The notes beneath the pieces were generated by a model. It was given only the letters and a program-made list of their open reading frames with translations. It did no database searches and had not been told where the DNA came from. The translations under genes and the position numbers were made by a program. 64,000 bases of DNA from Dryocosmus kuriphilus (Eukaryota; Arthropoda; Insecta; Hymenoptera; Cynipidae), in assembly GCA_038277395.1 (NCBI GenBank), contig CM076194.1, positions 115,163,209-115,227,208 on the forward strand, written 5' to 3'. This document shows, in pieces, positions 35,626-48,735 of this stretch (position 1 is the first letter of the stretch; every line of letters starts with the position of its first letter).

Positions 35626-36158
35626 TACATTCTCATCTCAATGAGAAGGTATTAGTTTTATGTGAAAACTGACTTTCGCGGATTTCATGAAATCTCCACG
35701 TTTCATGACCTCCTGAATGTAAGGAAGTAAAATTGTTCACCTCAAAAAGTTCTACAAATTTGCTCTCTATCATTTTTTTGATCAGACGCGTAGTTTTTGA
35801 GTTATTCGTGAAATATGTTAATTCGTATAAAAAAATCTATTTTTCCGCAAAAGTATGCGAGATATGCGAAAATATCAACAAGCAGAAATTATTCACCTTC
35901 CAAGGACCTACAAATTCCCTTGAAACGATTTTTTGATACAACCCATACTTTCTTCATTAAACGTATAAAACCGTTCTTTTCATCAAAAAATACATTACTA
36001 TACAGCCAATAAAAGTTATTTAAAGTTATTGAAAAATCTGCCCGCTACTCAGGCGCATTCTCATCACCTGTCTCGCGCTCACCAATCAATGAATTTATAT
36101 CTAAAACGTAAATTTCTTCATTTTTTACACAGTTTGGCTGAAAAATGCAATTTTTTTA
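35626..36158 (+). repeat. 1.25-kb repeat family, copy B (deleted)
   Basis: Starts like copy A but jumps from CATGACCTCCTGAATG straight to AAGTAAAATTGTTCACC, so the GTC-rich minisatellite and about 280 bp are missing compared with copy C. The last 340 bp are almost identical to the end of copy C. Its end is unlike A and D: the hairpin is replaced by CTACTCAGGCGCATTCTC and further sequence. Confidence 0.8.
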
Positions 36159-36162
36159 TTAT

Positions 36163-36956
36163 TACATTCTCATCTCAATGAGAAGGTATTAGTTTTATGT
36201 GAAAACTGACTTTCGCGGATTTCATGAAATCTCCACGTTTCATGACCTCCTGAATCCGAAAAAACATGTTTTACGTTGGTGTCTGTCTGTCGTTGTTGTC
36301 GTTGTTGTTGTCGTCGTTGTAGTCTGTGAACACGATAACTTTCGAAGGACTAATCGGATTGGATTGCGCTTTGGCACACTTCTTTAAAGTGTAAAAAGTA
36401 AGGACGAGTTCGTTAACCGGCCACTTTTGACCAACGGTTATGGTTTTATCGATCAAAAACGGTTTTCACAAAATCAAAAATCCATTTTCCGGCTAAACTA
36501 TGAGAGATACAAAAAAAATGTTAGAAAGTAAAATTGTTCACCTCAAAAAGTTCTACAAATTTGCTCTCTAGCATTTTTTTGACCAGACGCGTAGTTTTTG
36601 TGTTATTCGTGAAATATGTTAATTCGTATAAAAAAATCTACTTTTCCGCAAAAGTATGCGAGATATGCGAAAATATCAACAAGCAGAATTATTCACCTTC
36701 CAAGGACCTACAAATTCCCTTGAAACGATTTTTTGATACAACCCATACTTTCTTCATTAAACGTATAAAACCGTTCTTTTCATCAAAAAATACATTACTA
36801 TACAGTCAATAAAAGTTATTTAAAGTTATTGAAAAATCTGCCCTCTACTCAGGCGCATTCTCATCACCTGTCGCGCGCTCACCAATCAATGAATTTATAT
36901 CTAAAACGTAAATTTCTTCATTTTTTACACAGTTTGGCTGAAAAATGCAATTTTTT
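36163..36956 (+). repeat. 1.25-kb repeat family, copy C
   Basis: Has the GTT/GTC minisatellite (36290-36325) and the same alternative 3' part as copy B. B and C are therefore tandem duplicates of one subtype. Confidence 0.8.
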
Positions 36957-38230
36957 TACATTCTCATCAGAGAAGGTATTAGATTTATGTAAAATTTGAC
37001 TTCCGCGGATTTCATGAAATCTCCACGTTTTGAGACCCCCTGAGTCAGAAAAAACGGTTTTTACGACCGTGTCTGTCTGTCTGTTGTCGTCGTTGTCCTC
37101 GTCGTCGTTGTCCTTGTTGTCGTTGTCGTCGTCGTCGTCGTCTGTGACCGCGATAACTTTCGAAGGACTAATCGGATTGGAATGCGCTTTGGTACACTTC
37201 TTTAAGGGTAAAAAGAAAGGACGAGTTCGTTAACCAGCGGTTTTTGACCAACGGTTATGGTTTTATCCATCAAAAACTGTTTTCACAAAATCAAAAAATC
37301 CATTTTCCGGCTAAACTATGAGAGATAAAAAAAAAATGTAAGAAAGTAAAATTGTTCATCTCAAAAATATCTACAAATTTTGTCTTAACCGTTTTTTGAT
37401 GAAATGAACAGTTTTTGTTTTAATCAAGAAAAAGCTATTAAAATTAAAAAACTCTGGTTTCCCGCCAAAATATTCAAGATACAAAAAATTGGTAAAGAAC
37501 AAAGTTGTTCAATTCAAAAATATCTACAAATTTTGTTTTAACCATTTTTTGATAAAATGCACTGTTTTTGTTTTAATCGATAAAACGTTAATAAAAATCA
37601 AAATTTTCAAATTTCCGGCCAAACTATGCAAGATACGGAAAAATGATAATAAACAAAGTTGTTGGCCTGAAAAAGATCTACAAATTTGCTTTCTATCATT
37701 TTTTTGAGCAGACGCGTATTTTTTGAGTTATTCGTGAAATAGGTTATGAAATATAAAGAAAACCACTTTTCAGCAAAACTATGCAAGATATGAGAAAATA
37801 TTAACAAGCAGAATGGTTCACCTTGGAAAGCGCTACAAAATTTATTTATAAGACTCATCGTTTTACTTTTAAGAATCGAAATCCTCTATTGTGAAAATTT
37901 GGAAAATCACTAAAAAAGTTTACCAATCTACAATGCGTTTTAAAAAATGTAATTATCGAGCGCGAAGCGCGAGTGTCATGATGAGAATGTATTCCTTAAG
38001 GGCGATAGAGCCTTAAGTAAAATAATTTCTTTTGGAATTTTTAATTTAAAGGTTTATACCATCCAGAAACACCGAGCGCGTAGCGCGAGGTGAATAATCT
38101 ATCGAGCGCGAAGCGCGAGTCAAATGTCGAGCGCGAAGCGCGAGTGCCAACAGACGCGCGCCTTAGGCGCGCTCATACTTCGCGCGAAGCGCGCGATGAG
38201 AATGTGCCCGCGAAGCGGGCAGATTTTTTT
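36957..38230 (+). repeat. 1.25-kb repeat family, copy D
   Basis: Full-length subtype like copy A. The GTC-rich block is at 37066-37143. The 3' part has four or more GAGCGCGAAGCGCGAG motifs, a GCGCGCCTTAGGCGCGC palindrome (38155-38172) and the terminal CCCGCGAAGCGGG hairpin. Confidence 0.85.
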
Positions 38231-39716
38231 ATGTAAAAAGAGCAATGAGTAATTTATTGTTAAAAAGTATAAATTACTAAAGGCATGTAATTATTGATAT
38301 TTATATTTAAAATGTTACAACATACATTTTATTGTTAATCTTAAATTTAGTTGATGATAAAATTACTACATTTTGCCATTAATGAATAAATAATTATTCA
38401 AAGAAACGTTCTCAGTGCGGAGAAGTATGACGAATATACGTATCTACACGCTGTACTCTTATGTATTTTAAAGGGTTATATCGTCTGACGTGTCAGAGAC
38501 GGGGCGCTTAGTTGCAATTTCATAAATCACTAGGTAGTACGAATAAGGTCAAATAAATCAAGCGGAAAGTATCGAGAGGCTCGCGAGTACCCTCGCCTCG
38601 GGGAGCAAGAACTTGACCATGAGGGAGCAACTTCATTATGTGTGGGATTACTCCTGCGAAGCTGGTGCACCATTGTCCATAGCGTGGACCATGTTGGACG
38701 ATATAAATTCTCTAAAAAAGGATCCGTCCTCGCCATCGCTTCCTTCTTTTCTTTCTTGTCTTGATAGCGTTAATGATAGTGATAACATTCGTTCACGCGT
38801 TCTTGTCCGATATGCCTGACGAATATCATTTGCTACAACCAAAAACACTTTTGTGGTTCTTACTTCTTCACTCATGCATCAATATCGTGTTTTAATCGTT
38901 TTTTTCTTTCTAGTAACTCGAGTCCAATCTATTAATCATCAGCTCTTCGATTCTACATGCTTCCATGAATAAAGAGCGAAAAAGCATTTGTGTGTATGTG
39001 CTTTTTACGTCATACCAGTTTATCTGGAGTAGTTGTTAATGAACCGGTCATGACCAAACGATTTATTTAGGGATCGTTTCACAGTGTCATACACGGATCT
39101 TTGTAATGAAAAGTTTTAGTTTGATTATAATGTTTATTTGAAAATTTTTTCTTTCGACATTTTAAATTCAATTCCTAACCTCAGAATCCGCAGTGATTAT
39201 ATATCTCCAAATTTTGATATTTTTCTTTCTTCTAGAATGTTTTTAAAATGCACTATATTTACATCCCCTTTTCTGATAAAAATGTATGGAAATAAAATAT
39301 TAGAATCAAGGTTTCAAATTATTAAGTCTGTAATTTTTTTCGCAACAATGCGGCATTGATTGCACTTCCTCGTTTGGAATAGGTATACATCAACTAGATA
39401 ACTGATTGAGACACACTTAATAGGTAAGGTCAGCGAAATCGAACCCGCTTCTAAATATAATAGTAGATATCCACTGAAATCGTTGCGCCAATCACCAATC
39501 TCGTTTCATTAGCTCCTTCGTAACCTCGATTAGCTAATTCAGACAGCAATTCTCTACTCAACGTTCCGAGTTTCGGCTAAATTAATCAAATTCATTATTC
39601 GATCATTTGACCACGCGTTTCAAATTTAAATTCAGTATAAGCAAGTCTGACCTTCTCTTGATCTCTGGAATGCTCTTATCCTGCAATAAGGTCACTACAG
39701 CCGTTATATAAGACGC

Positions 39717-39755
39717 CCTGATGATGGAATCGATTTGCTTTTGAAATCATAGTAG
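39717..39755 (+). ncRNA. Possible hammerhead-like motif
   Basis: CCCTGATGATGGAA is followed by TTTTGAAATCATAGTAGG. The CTGATGA core is exact, a weak stem II (GGAA/TTTT with wobbles) follows, then GAAA and GTA. It resembles Penelope-type terminal-repeat ribozymes, but stem I is not clear. Confidence 0.25.
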
Positions 39756-40140
39756 GATCCTAAAACTGAGACTCGAAAGCGAAGCGCAAAATCTCAGCTA
39801 CTGATCTTATGTAACTTAAGAAAAATTTGTTGCTGCACGGAGTATCATAAATGAAGGAGGAAAAAAGTGTCTGTTTATTGAATCGAATGGATGTTTTATT
39901 CGTTGAGAGAGATCTTATCAGTCGATAGCTATCAGCTGTCGACGATCGTTCATTTCATTCTCTTTTTCCGAAGGCGTATACCGATCAAAGGCAGCAGATC
40001 TGTGGGCTTCCATCTCGAAATATCGCAGCTCTTGAATAATTCATGCGAAAACCGCCGTCGTCCAGTCTGGTAGGCGAAAGATTTTGCGCCGCCAGTTGGA
40101 TTCTTAGCGAGAAGATAATTGGGATCCCATGCCAAAGTGA

Positions 40141-40202
40141 TTCTTTTTTTTTTCTCCTTTCTTACGTTTTGTTTTCCCTTTTCTTTCCTTTTTTCCTCGC
40201 TT
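40141..40202 (+). repeat. Pyrimidine tract
   Basis: About 60 bases of T and C with only two or three purines. Confidence 0.85.
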
Positions 40203-41689
40203 CAAAGTGGTCGTGAGATTTCAAAACTAACCGGGTCACGGTTACTCATCGCCCAAGACACGGGAACGAGCACCACACCATTATTTTCCCATTGTTTCTC
40301 TCGCGGCGATCCTGCTGACTGTAAATTGAAATTACGATAATGAGCCTCGTAGTTACTATCGCAACAAATGCTGGATGCGAGTCTTTGCAAGCATCTCAAG
40401 CAGATTACATTTTTTGTCCAATACTAGTTTCTTGGACATTGTTTCAGAGGGGAACAGAAAGTGGTTTGTCTTATGCAAAATGATACGGGAAATTAATTTG
40501 GTGGCTATACAGTTTTAATAAAAACAAAATTTTTTCCTTAATTTGAAGAGAGAAATTCAGAATATTAAATACTTGAAATTACATCTCCCACAATTTTTCA
40601 AAAACAGTCTGGTCACCATTTTTAAGGTAGTTCTCGTGCTTGAAATTCACCCAAAAGTTTCAGCTCAATCTTATCCGAAACGCCATTACGTTTCTGCTAA
40701 ACTTCGTGAAAACTTTTGATTAACTTTGAACACTCTCAACGTGTACTCAAAGAAATATGTAGACGGAGAAACTTTTCGTTGAAAAAATTAAATTAGGTTA
40801 GAAAGTAGGGATAAGAGCAAAAATTTGTATATTTTAATACTGTAGTAGTGAGGCATATAATTTTTTAAGGAAATTTTCCTATTCGATAATAGCAGTTAGT
40901 ATTTTCTTTAGTAAAATATGAGGTAGTAAAATTTAGTAAAGAAATGATTAAATTGTACAAAAAGAATAGAAGTAATAAGTATTTAATATAACATAAAAGG
41001 CTAAATTTTTAAGAGAAATTACTATCGTCTGTAGGAACATGATGTGTATTATAGACACTTTGTATTTTTTGGATTAGAAAGTAATATAAATTAGGAAGGT
41101 TGCTATCGAATATTACTAACTGGCTTAGTAAGCAGCTCAGAGTTGGACACCGAGCGCAGTCGAGTGTATCCGATGTGAAACGAATAACGGAATACTCAAA
41201 GGGACAACTTTCCCAATTTCATATTCTGATTTATCAGGATGAAATATCGCCGTCTTGCAGCGTTGGAGACCAGTGTTCGATTTCCGCCTACTTCTAACCC
41301 GTTTTTTTTCTGTTTGAGCTTATAATATAATGCCTAATTCTATGTTTAAGATCATATGTAATTTATAATGTGTCCAATTGTAATCTAAATAAATATAAGT
41401 ATGTGTAGTGTGTACGCTTGAATAAAGGTGTGACATTCAACGCGTCACGGCGCAGTAGATGAGCAAGAAGCGTTCTGGACCAAGATTCCTGTTACCGACC
41501 GTTACCGATATCCAGAGCTAGTTGTGCTAAGCATCTAGAATGTTCGGTGTGACGTCACTAAGCATATTGCACAATTGTGAAACACGAATTTTGCATATAC
41601 AACTCTCTCTCGCTCCCTCTCCCTCTCTTTCTCCTATGCTAAGTTTCTAGAGGAACCTGTGTGACATCATAAAAATATAGTAGAGCAAT

Positions 41690-42650
41690 GTGTGAAAAGA
41701 ATTTGGCCGCGCACATGCAAGAGATGAAAAGAGCCATTACTAATTGATATAAATTATTACTTCTCTAATGCGTTACAATAAAATTTAGCAAGTAGATCAC
41801 AAACGTGCCTAGATGCGTCTAATTTGATTACAGAGGAATCTTTGTTCTATAAAACATAGGGAGACTTATTGAGGAATTTGTCATTAAAAATATCCGAGAA
41901 ATTGAGTCAGAAGTGTGATGCATAGTTATGGAATGCTTTGAAAATCCATTCGTTGATAAAATCAATGATTGTTATATATATAAGGGTCTTTCAAGGTATG
42001 GAATGTATAAACTAACTGATTCAATATTTGTTATTTTATTTACTGTAAATAATTCTGCTATCCAATTTGATGTATAAGCTTTCTCAAAAACATGTTTATA
42101 TTTACTGAGGAGCTACTAAAATTACTAAAAATATTACTTACTTAATAATGCTGGCCTCTCCTATTTCAATTGAAATTATTTCAAGCGCATTATTTCTGTT
42201 TCCAACCACCAGCAGTTAGAAGCTCTAAAACTGAAATGAGCTAAAACTGAAATGAGTCTCTTAGATTTTTATAATAGCCAAAATGAGTGTGAGTGAAAGA
42301 AATGAAAAAGGAGATAAACATTTTAAAAGATACATTTCATAAACATCAATTAGAAGCTCTAAACCCGAGATGAGTCTCGTACAGGTGAAATGAACCATTC
42401 CTAATTGATATCATTTATTGCTTCCCTAATGTGTTAGAGTAAAATTTACCAAGAGGAATTTTTCATTCAAAATATCCAAGAAATGAGGCCAGAAGAGTGA
42501 CGCGTAGTCATGGAACGAGTTGAAAATCCTTTCGTTGATCAAATCAATGACTAATCAATGTTAGATTTACATTTTGTGAGCATATTGCTTCCCTAAAGCG
42601 TTACAGTAAAGTTTAGAAAGTAGGTAGCACGCGTACAAGATCGTGTATAA
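41690..42650. repeat. Diverged repeat array, left part
   Basis: Units of about 250-350 bp recur: GTTACAATAAAATTTAGCAA, CACAAACGTGCCTAGA, GAGGAATTTGTCATTAAAAA, then ATGGAATGCTTTGAAAATCC. Copies start near 41700, 42390 and 42560. Matching units continue at 48440-49560 beyond the palindrome. Confidence 0.65.
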
Positions 42651-42734
42651 TTTTTCTCACAGCGGACGTACATTATTCTAACCATACGAAGCCCTATGTT
42701 TTTTTTTAAGCATCTGGCCGGTTCTGGCCCAATT

Positions 42735-45700
42735 AGTATTAGCAGAGAGAAACTGAGAGTAAACCTGCCCAGAGGAAGCACAGCTATCGGTGTAGTGACG
42801 CCTCTTCGGGACGATTCGGGTAGCTATATCCATAACATTGAAATTCATTTGACAGTTTGCCGGTTTTTAAATTATCCTAGCTGTGACGTCATGGATATGC
42901 ATGCTTATGCATACGCGACGAACGGTATTGGCGAGCGGAACGATCGGAACCCGGGGTGAATCGAGAAACTTGAGAAATGATGAAAAACACAAATAACTGC
43001 AAATGATCAAGTTTCACCGTGTAAGAGACTGCGGGCTTTTATAGTGCTATATTTTTGTTTTTTTTAAAAATAATTTAATCGTGTTCCGTAGGGAAGTAGT
43101 TTAATTAAACCTCACCATGCAAATGCAATTATGGAAGATAATAGCGGAAATTCTATTTAAATCGACTACAAATGTTTGCATAATTTTGACAGTTTTGAGG
43201 CTATGTTGTTATTTTGTCTTCGGTATTTTTTCTACAAAATCTTTATGTTTTACAGGATTTCAGTGTTTATCAGTGTTTATCATCAACACTATATCAGTAA
43301 TTTTAAGTTTAAGTCTCTGTCGCAGTCTCGAGATTTGTAACTATATAAATATAAATATTAGAGAAGTGAATTTCAAATCATGTAAGACGTGACAGTATTT
43401 TCCAATGCCAATGTCCCTTCCTAAATATATAACTTTAACTCCCGTTTTTTACTAAAAATTCTATCAAATTTTGAATTTTGAAATTTTTACCTTTTTTTTT
43501 TTTTTTTTTTGAAATCCACATTTAACTTTCCTTTTGATAATACTGGACACACTTCAGTACATGATAAAAATTTTCAGACTTCAAATCTGCTTCAGACATA
43601 TATGTGAAATTTCTCGTTGATGACGAGATTAATTTTGCTATGATGATACGAATATTCAGTTTTTCTTAAATATGTCAAAACTAAATGCTAAGTGCGTTTA
43701 AAAAAAGTCTTCTTTGACAGGATTTGAAGTTCAAAGGAGCCTCTTTCAATTGGACTGTCGTCCAGCATTCTTGGAAATTGTCTGTTCTGATTTTCCTTAA
43801 AATATTTAAATAAATATCATTTTTAAAATTTGTAACGCTATTTTGAAAATACCCAATTTGAAGAAGAGTATTTTGAAATGAGTCTTTTACAGCTGTTAAA
43901 CATTTCTTGTATCTAATATTTAGCACTAAAATACGTGGGGTGGTATTTAAAAAAGAATTGAGAATGATAGATTTAAGAACATTTGTCTCTCCTTATGAAT
44001 TATTTACCAAAAAATGGCTTATACATACATTTATGCAATTCGGTTGGGTATATATAAATATAAGCAAATTAGATATCCTGATGCAGCCTTATATAATTAG
44101 TAATATAATTTCGTAATAAAGAACTTAAACAAAAATTTAATTAGTGTTTGTAAATATTTATTAAATATTATTTTTTCGAGATTTAAAAAGGATAAGATTA
44201 TCACAGAAATTAATCTAAAGTTTTCCAATTTAAAGTTTTATACTAATTAGTTCAGGCGCCCTATGAAAAATGGGATATTAAATGCTACCCGCAAGATGAC
44301 TGTTGATTATTATTGTAGTATTGGCATGCAGAATGAAGACTTATATGTTTCCCACTCGAGCTTTTTGTCCTTAAGATTTTTAAATTACGTTTCAAGTTTG
44401 AAAAATCATGTTTTTTTGTTTATTGCTACGAACCTGTTTGACGAACAAAAGGTCTAATCGAAAAATGTAGTCCTTAAAGAGATCTATAAGATGACTGGTA
44501 GTACGTTAAGATTTGTCTATTTGTTTACGTGAAAAATAATAAAAACCGTCCAAAATCGCCTTTTCTTCTTAATTATGCAATTATTTTTGCAATAATTAAG
44601 TACACGCTTTCAAACTTTTCAGAAAATATGCCTTTTGTCATTTTAAAATAGTGCACGAAACGCGATTATGAACAAATCATTAGTTCTCACAAAAAGTCAT
44701 TTGTTATTAAAAAACCGATTTTTTTTCAGTGGAATTTCTACAAATTTGGTCGATTGGATTTCAACAAATGGGCGCTTTTTACTCCAGAAGAGTTTTACTA
44801 TCAGAGACAAAACGAATTTTTATTATTAAGTTGCATAAAAGTGACTTTAAAAAGAGGGTACGTTTTTTCAATATAAACAAATAAGACTACTCCACAAATT
44901 GGACTTCATGGAATCGGGAGAAAAGAAATTCAGCAGCTGCTATTTTTACACATTTTCCTAAAAAAAAATTCTTTTATGTCAATTTGTTGTTGAGATAATT
45001 TTTTTATTATCAACAATTACTGCTGCAACATTTATAAACATATTCAGCTGCAATTTATAGCATATGTAGCAGAAGGCTAGTACTAATTGTCAAAAAATTT
45101 ACGAGTCAATTCAATCTAACTTAATTGTTCATAGTCGTGACTGAATCTCGAAGAGGAATCTATGGCGTTCGTGGAGACGGAGTGGGGGAAGCCGCTCTCG
45201 TCATTCGCGCACTCGCGCCAGAAAAGAATTCACGCTTTTAAATCGCTCAACCATCGAATATCTCAACAACTAATTAACCAGTTACGATGTTCTTTTAAAT
45301 CTGTATCTCTGATAGTACAACTCTTCTGAAGTAAAGAGCGCCCTCTCATTTGTTGAAATCCAATCAGCCAAAGTTGTAGAAATTCCATTGAAAAAAAGTC
45401 GGTTTTTTAATAACAAATGACTTTTTGGGAGAACTGCTGATTTGTTCATAATCGCATTTCGTGCACTATTTTAGAATGACAAAAGGCATATTTTCTGAAA
45501 GTTTGAAGGCGATTACTTAATTACTGCAAACATAATTGCATAATTAAGAAAAGGCGATTTTGGACGGATTTTATTATTTTTCACGTGAACAAATAGACGG
45601 ATCTTAACGTACTACCGATCATTTTATAGATCTCTTTAAGGCCTATATTTTTAGATCAGACCTTTTGTTTGTCAGACAAGTATGTTCGTAGCAATAAACA

Positions 45701-47692
45701 AAAAACGTGCTTTTTCAAACTTCAAACGTAATATAAAAATCTTAAGGATAAAAAGCTCGAGTTGAAAACATATAGGTCTTCATTCTACATGCCAATACTA
45801 CAATAATAATAATCAACAGTCATCCTGCGGGTATCATTTAATGTCCCATTTTTCATAGGGCGCCTGAACTAATTAATATAAAACTTTAAATAGGAAAACT
45901 TTAGAATAATTCTTCTGATAATTTTATCCTTTTTAAATCTCGCAAAAAATGGTCCATTTAGAGAGGTATATGTTAAAAGAAAACAAATAAAGTTGACTAA
46001 AATGTATTAGTGCTATTAATAATTCTCTGGTTAATTCACACTAATCGAAATTAGAATTTATTCATATTAATATTCTCCGGCGAAGTAAATGAATAAGCTT
46101 TTTCTCTGAAGACTTCTGAATATTGGTTTCAAAATTTTATTTGACAAAAAATTACTTTTTTCAAATATATTTTATTTTCGTTCATTTCATTTTTCAATAT
46201 TTCTTTGTTTGAAATATACATTTTTTTCCGTGTACAAAAAGATATCGTTTCACATAAAAGTCGCTAAATATTTATAAACACTAATTAAATTTTTGTTTAA
46301 GCTCTTTATTACGAAATCATATTGCTAATTATATAAGGCTGCATCAGGATATCTATTTTGCTTATATTTATATATACCCAACCGAATTGCATAAATGTAT
46401 GTATAAGCCATTTTTTGGTAAATAATTCATAAGGAGAGACAAATGTTCTTAAATCTATCATTCCCAATTCTTTTTTAAATAGCACCCCACGTATTTTAGT
46501 GCTAAATATTAGATACAAGAAATGTTTAACAGCTGTAAAAAAGACTCATTTCAAAATACTCATCTTCAAATTGGGTATTTTCAAAATAGCGTTACAAATT
46601 TAAAAAATGATATTTATTAAAATATTCTAAGAAAAGTCAGAACAGACGTAAGAAGTTTGGAAGAAATTTCCAAGAATGTTGGACGACAGTCCAATTAAAA
46701 AGAGGCTCCTTTAACTTCAATTCCTCTCAAAGAAGACGTTTTTCAAACATACTTAGCATCTAATTTTGACATATTTAAAAAAAATGAATATTTATATCAT
46801 CACAGCAAAATTAAACTCGCATTCAGCGAGAAATTTCACATATGTGTCTGAAGCAGATCTGAAGTCTGAACATTTTTATCACGTACTGAAGTGTGTCCAG
46901 TATTATCAAAAGGAAATGTGGATTTCAAAAAAAAAGGTAAAAATTTCAGAATTCAATATTTGATATAATTTTTAGTAAAATCGGGAGATAAAATTATATA
47001 TTTAGGAAGGTACATTGGCCTTAGAAAATACTGTCACGTCTTACATAATTTAAAATTCACTTCTCTAATATTTATATTTATATAGTTACAAATCTCGATA
47101 CTGCGACAGAGACTTAAACTTAAAATTACTCATATAGTGTTGATGATAAACACTGATAAACACTGAAATCCTGTAAAACATAAAGATTTTGTAGAAAAAA
47201 TACCGAAGACAAAATAACAACATAGCCTCAAAACTGTCAAAATTGTGCAAACATTTGTAGTCGATTTAAATAGAATTTCCGCTATTATCTTCCATAATTG
47301 CATTTGCATGGTGAGGTTTAATTAAACTACTTCCCTACGGAACACGATTAAATTATTTTAAAAAAAAACAAAACTATAGCACTATAAAAGCGCACAGTCT
47401 CTTACACGGTGAAACTTGGTTATTTGCAGTTATTTGTGTTTTTCATCATTTCTCAAGTTTCTCGATTCACCCCGGGTTCCGATCGTTCCTATCGTCAATA
47501 CCGTTCGTCGCGTATGCATGAGCATGCATATCCATGACGTCACGGCTAGGATAATGCCGAAATCGACAAACTGTCAAATAAATTTCAATGTAATGGATAT
47601 AGCTACCCAAATCGGCCCGGAGAGGCGCCACTATACCGATTGCTGTGCTTCCTCTGGGCATGTTTACTCTCAGTTTCTCTCTAGCATTAGTG
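42735..47692. mobile_element. 5-kb near-perfect palindrome
   Basis: The left arm (42735 to about 44815) and right arm (about 45295 to 47692) are inverted copies over some 2.1 kb, with small differences every 10-20 bases. The single-copy centre is about 480 bp. The tips share AGAGAGAAACTGAGAGTAAA. Each arm carries the same 69-codon frame starting MYLIFSTKIRGV (43907-44116 plus, 46309-46518 minus) with few changes. I do not recognise it. No transposase, polymerase or integrase is visible. It could be a giant foldback element or an inverted duplication of one. Confidence 0.8.
43907..44116 (+). other. 69-codon frame shared by both palindrome arms
   Basis: The frame in the left arm and its partner at 46309-46518 (minus) differ by only four residues and both end at the same stop. 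It has no known motif. Conservation may just reflect the recent age of the palindrome. Confidence 0.25.
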
Positions 47693-47821
47693 CGTGTCAG
47701 TTTGAGTTGAGCATGTGTTAGTGTGTATCCGTGTGAGTCGTAGTATAAGACTTGTCGAAACCTGTCGGTTTCAAACAACGTCTTCAAAATTTAAGGTTAT
47801 TAGAGAAGCATAATGTTACAT

Positions 47822-47851
<30 letters not shown>
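47822..47851. repeat. G30 homopolymer
   Basis: Thirty G in a row, just outside the palindrome. Confidence 0.95.
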
Positions 47852-47852
<1 letters not shown>

Positions 47853-47929
47853 CGCAACCTGCTCTTTTCAAGTGACGCTATATCGTTTCTATGGCAACAC
47901 GGGCGCCGCAGCTTACTTGCTGCCGTGTG

Positions 47930-48735
47930 AGACAAGTTTAAACCTGCCTAATGTGTCATTGATTATAATGTGCCATAGCAAGACTCCTCCTTTGCCCTTC
48001 CGTCCCTTTTCACACCCATTACAATGCCATCAAAATAATGTGGTCGGTGTTAGACACGGGGGGAGGGGGTATACATGTCGAAACCTGCTCCTTTCAAGTG
48101 ACGTCATCAAAGTAATGTATCTGAGTAAGACGCGTTTTTTCAAGTGACGTCATCCAAATAATAGGGTTAGGGTGACGCTATTAAAATAATACGACGCGAT
48201 TAAAAGAAAAAAGAGTTTCCAGATACATGTTAGAGAGAGAGGGGGAAGACAAGTTTAAACCTGCTTGATGTGTCATTGATTATAATGTGCAATAGCGAGA
48301 CATCAACCCCCCCCCCCTGCCCCTCCGACCTTTCTCACACCCATAAACTTCTAGGAACAATGCCATTAAAATAATGAGGTCAGTGTTAGAGGGGGGGGGG
48401 GGGGGGGGGGGGGGGGGTGTCATCGTGTGTGTTAACGCGTGCCTGTCGTTACAATAAAATTTACCAAGTAGACCACAAACGTGTCTAGACGCGTCTAATT
48501 TTGATTACAAAAGGAATATTTTTCTATAAAACATAGCAAAACTTATTGAGGAATTTGGCATTAAAAATATTAAGAAATAAATGGAGATGAGTGATTCATA
48601 CTTATGGAATTCTCGCGCCTGTAAACTTCTAGGAACAATGACATCAAAATAATGAGGTCAGTGTTAGGGGGGGGGGGGGGGTGTTTGAACCTGCCTGATG
48701 ACGTCATCGTGTGTGCTAGCGTGCGTGTGCGTGTG
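47930..48735. repeat. G-tract repeat units
   Basis: Three or more units each contain ACAAGTTTAAACCTGC or TTTGAACCTGC, TGTCATTGATTATAATGTGC, an ATAATG-GGTC-GTGTTAGA phrase and then a G tract (48059-48069 broken, 48391-48417 of 27, 48667-48681 of 15). TGACGTCA accompanies most units. Confidence 0.7.

Larger units (their letters stand above)
38231..41689. other. Longest spacer without defined repeats
   Basis: About 3.4 kb with more balanced base composition at 38500-38850 and 39400-40350. I checked frames here (for example 38613-38819 and 40119-40340) and see no protein motif. It could hold regulatory sequence or the intron of a host gene. It contains a pyrimidine tract at 40141-40202. Confidence 0.4.

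Noticed and set aside
38530..38875. Overlapping frames on both strands in GC-balanced sequence, possible host exon
   Set aside because: No motif, no clear splice pattern and equal openness on both strands.
41100..41297. A possible tRNA-derived SINE (A-box-like GGCTTAGTAAGC, B-box-like GTTCGATTTCC)
   Set aside because: The boxes are about 130 bases apart instead of 30-60, and no cloverleaf or A-rich tail is convincing.
48160..48175. Telomere-like AGGGTTAGGG
   Set aside because: Only one and a half units inside a G-rich repeat, so not a telomeric array.
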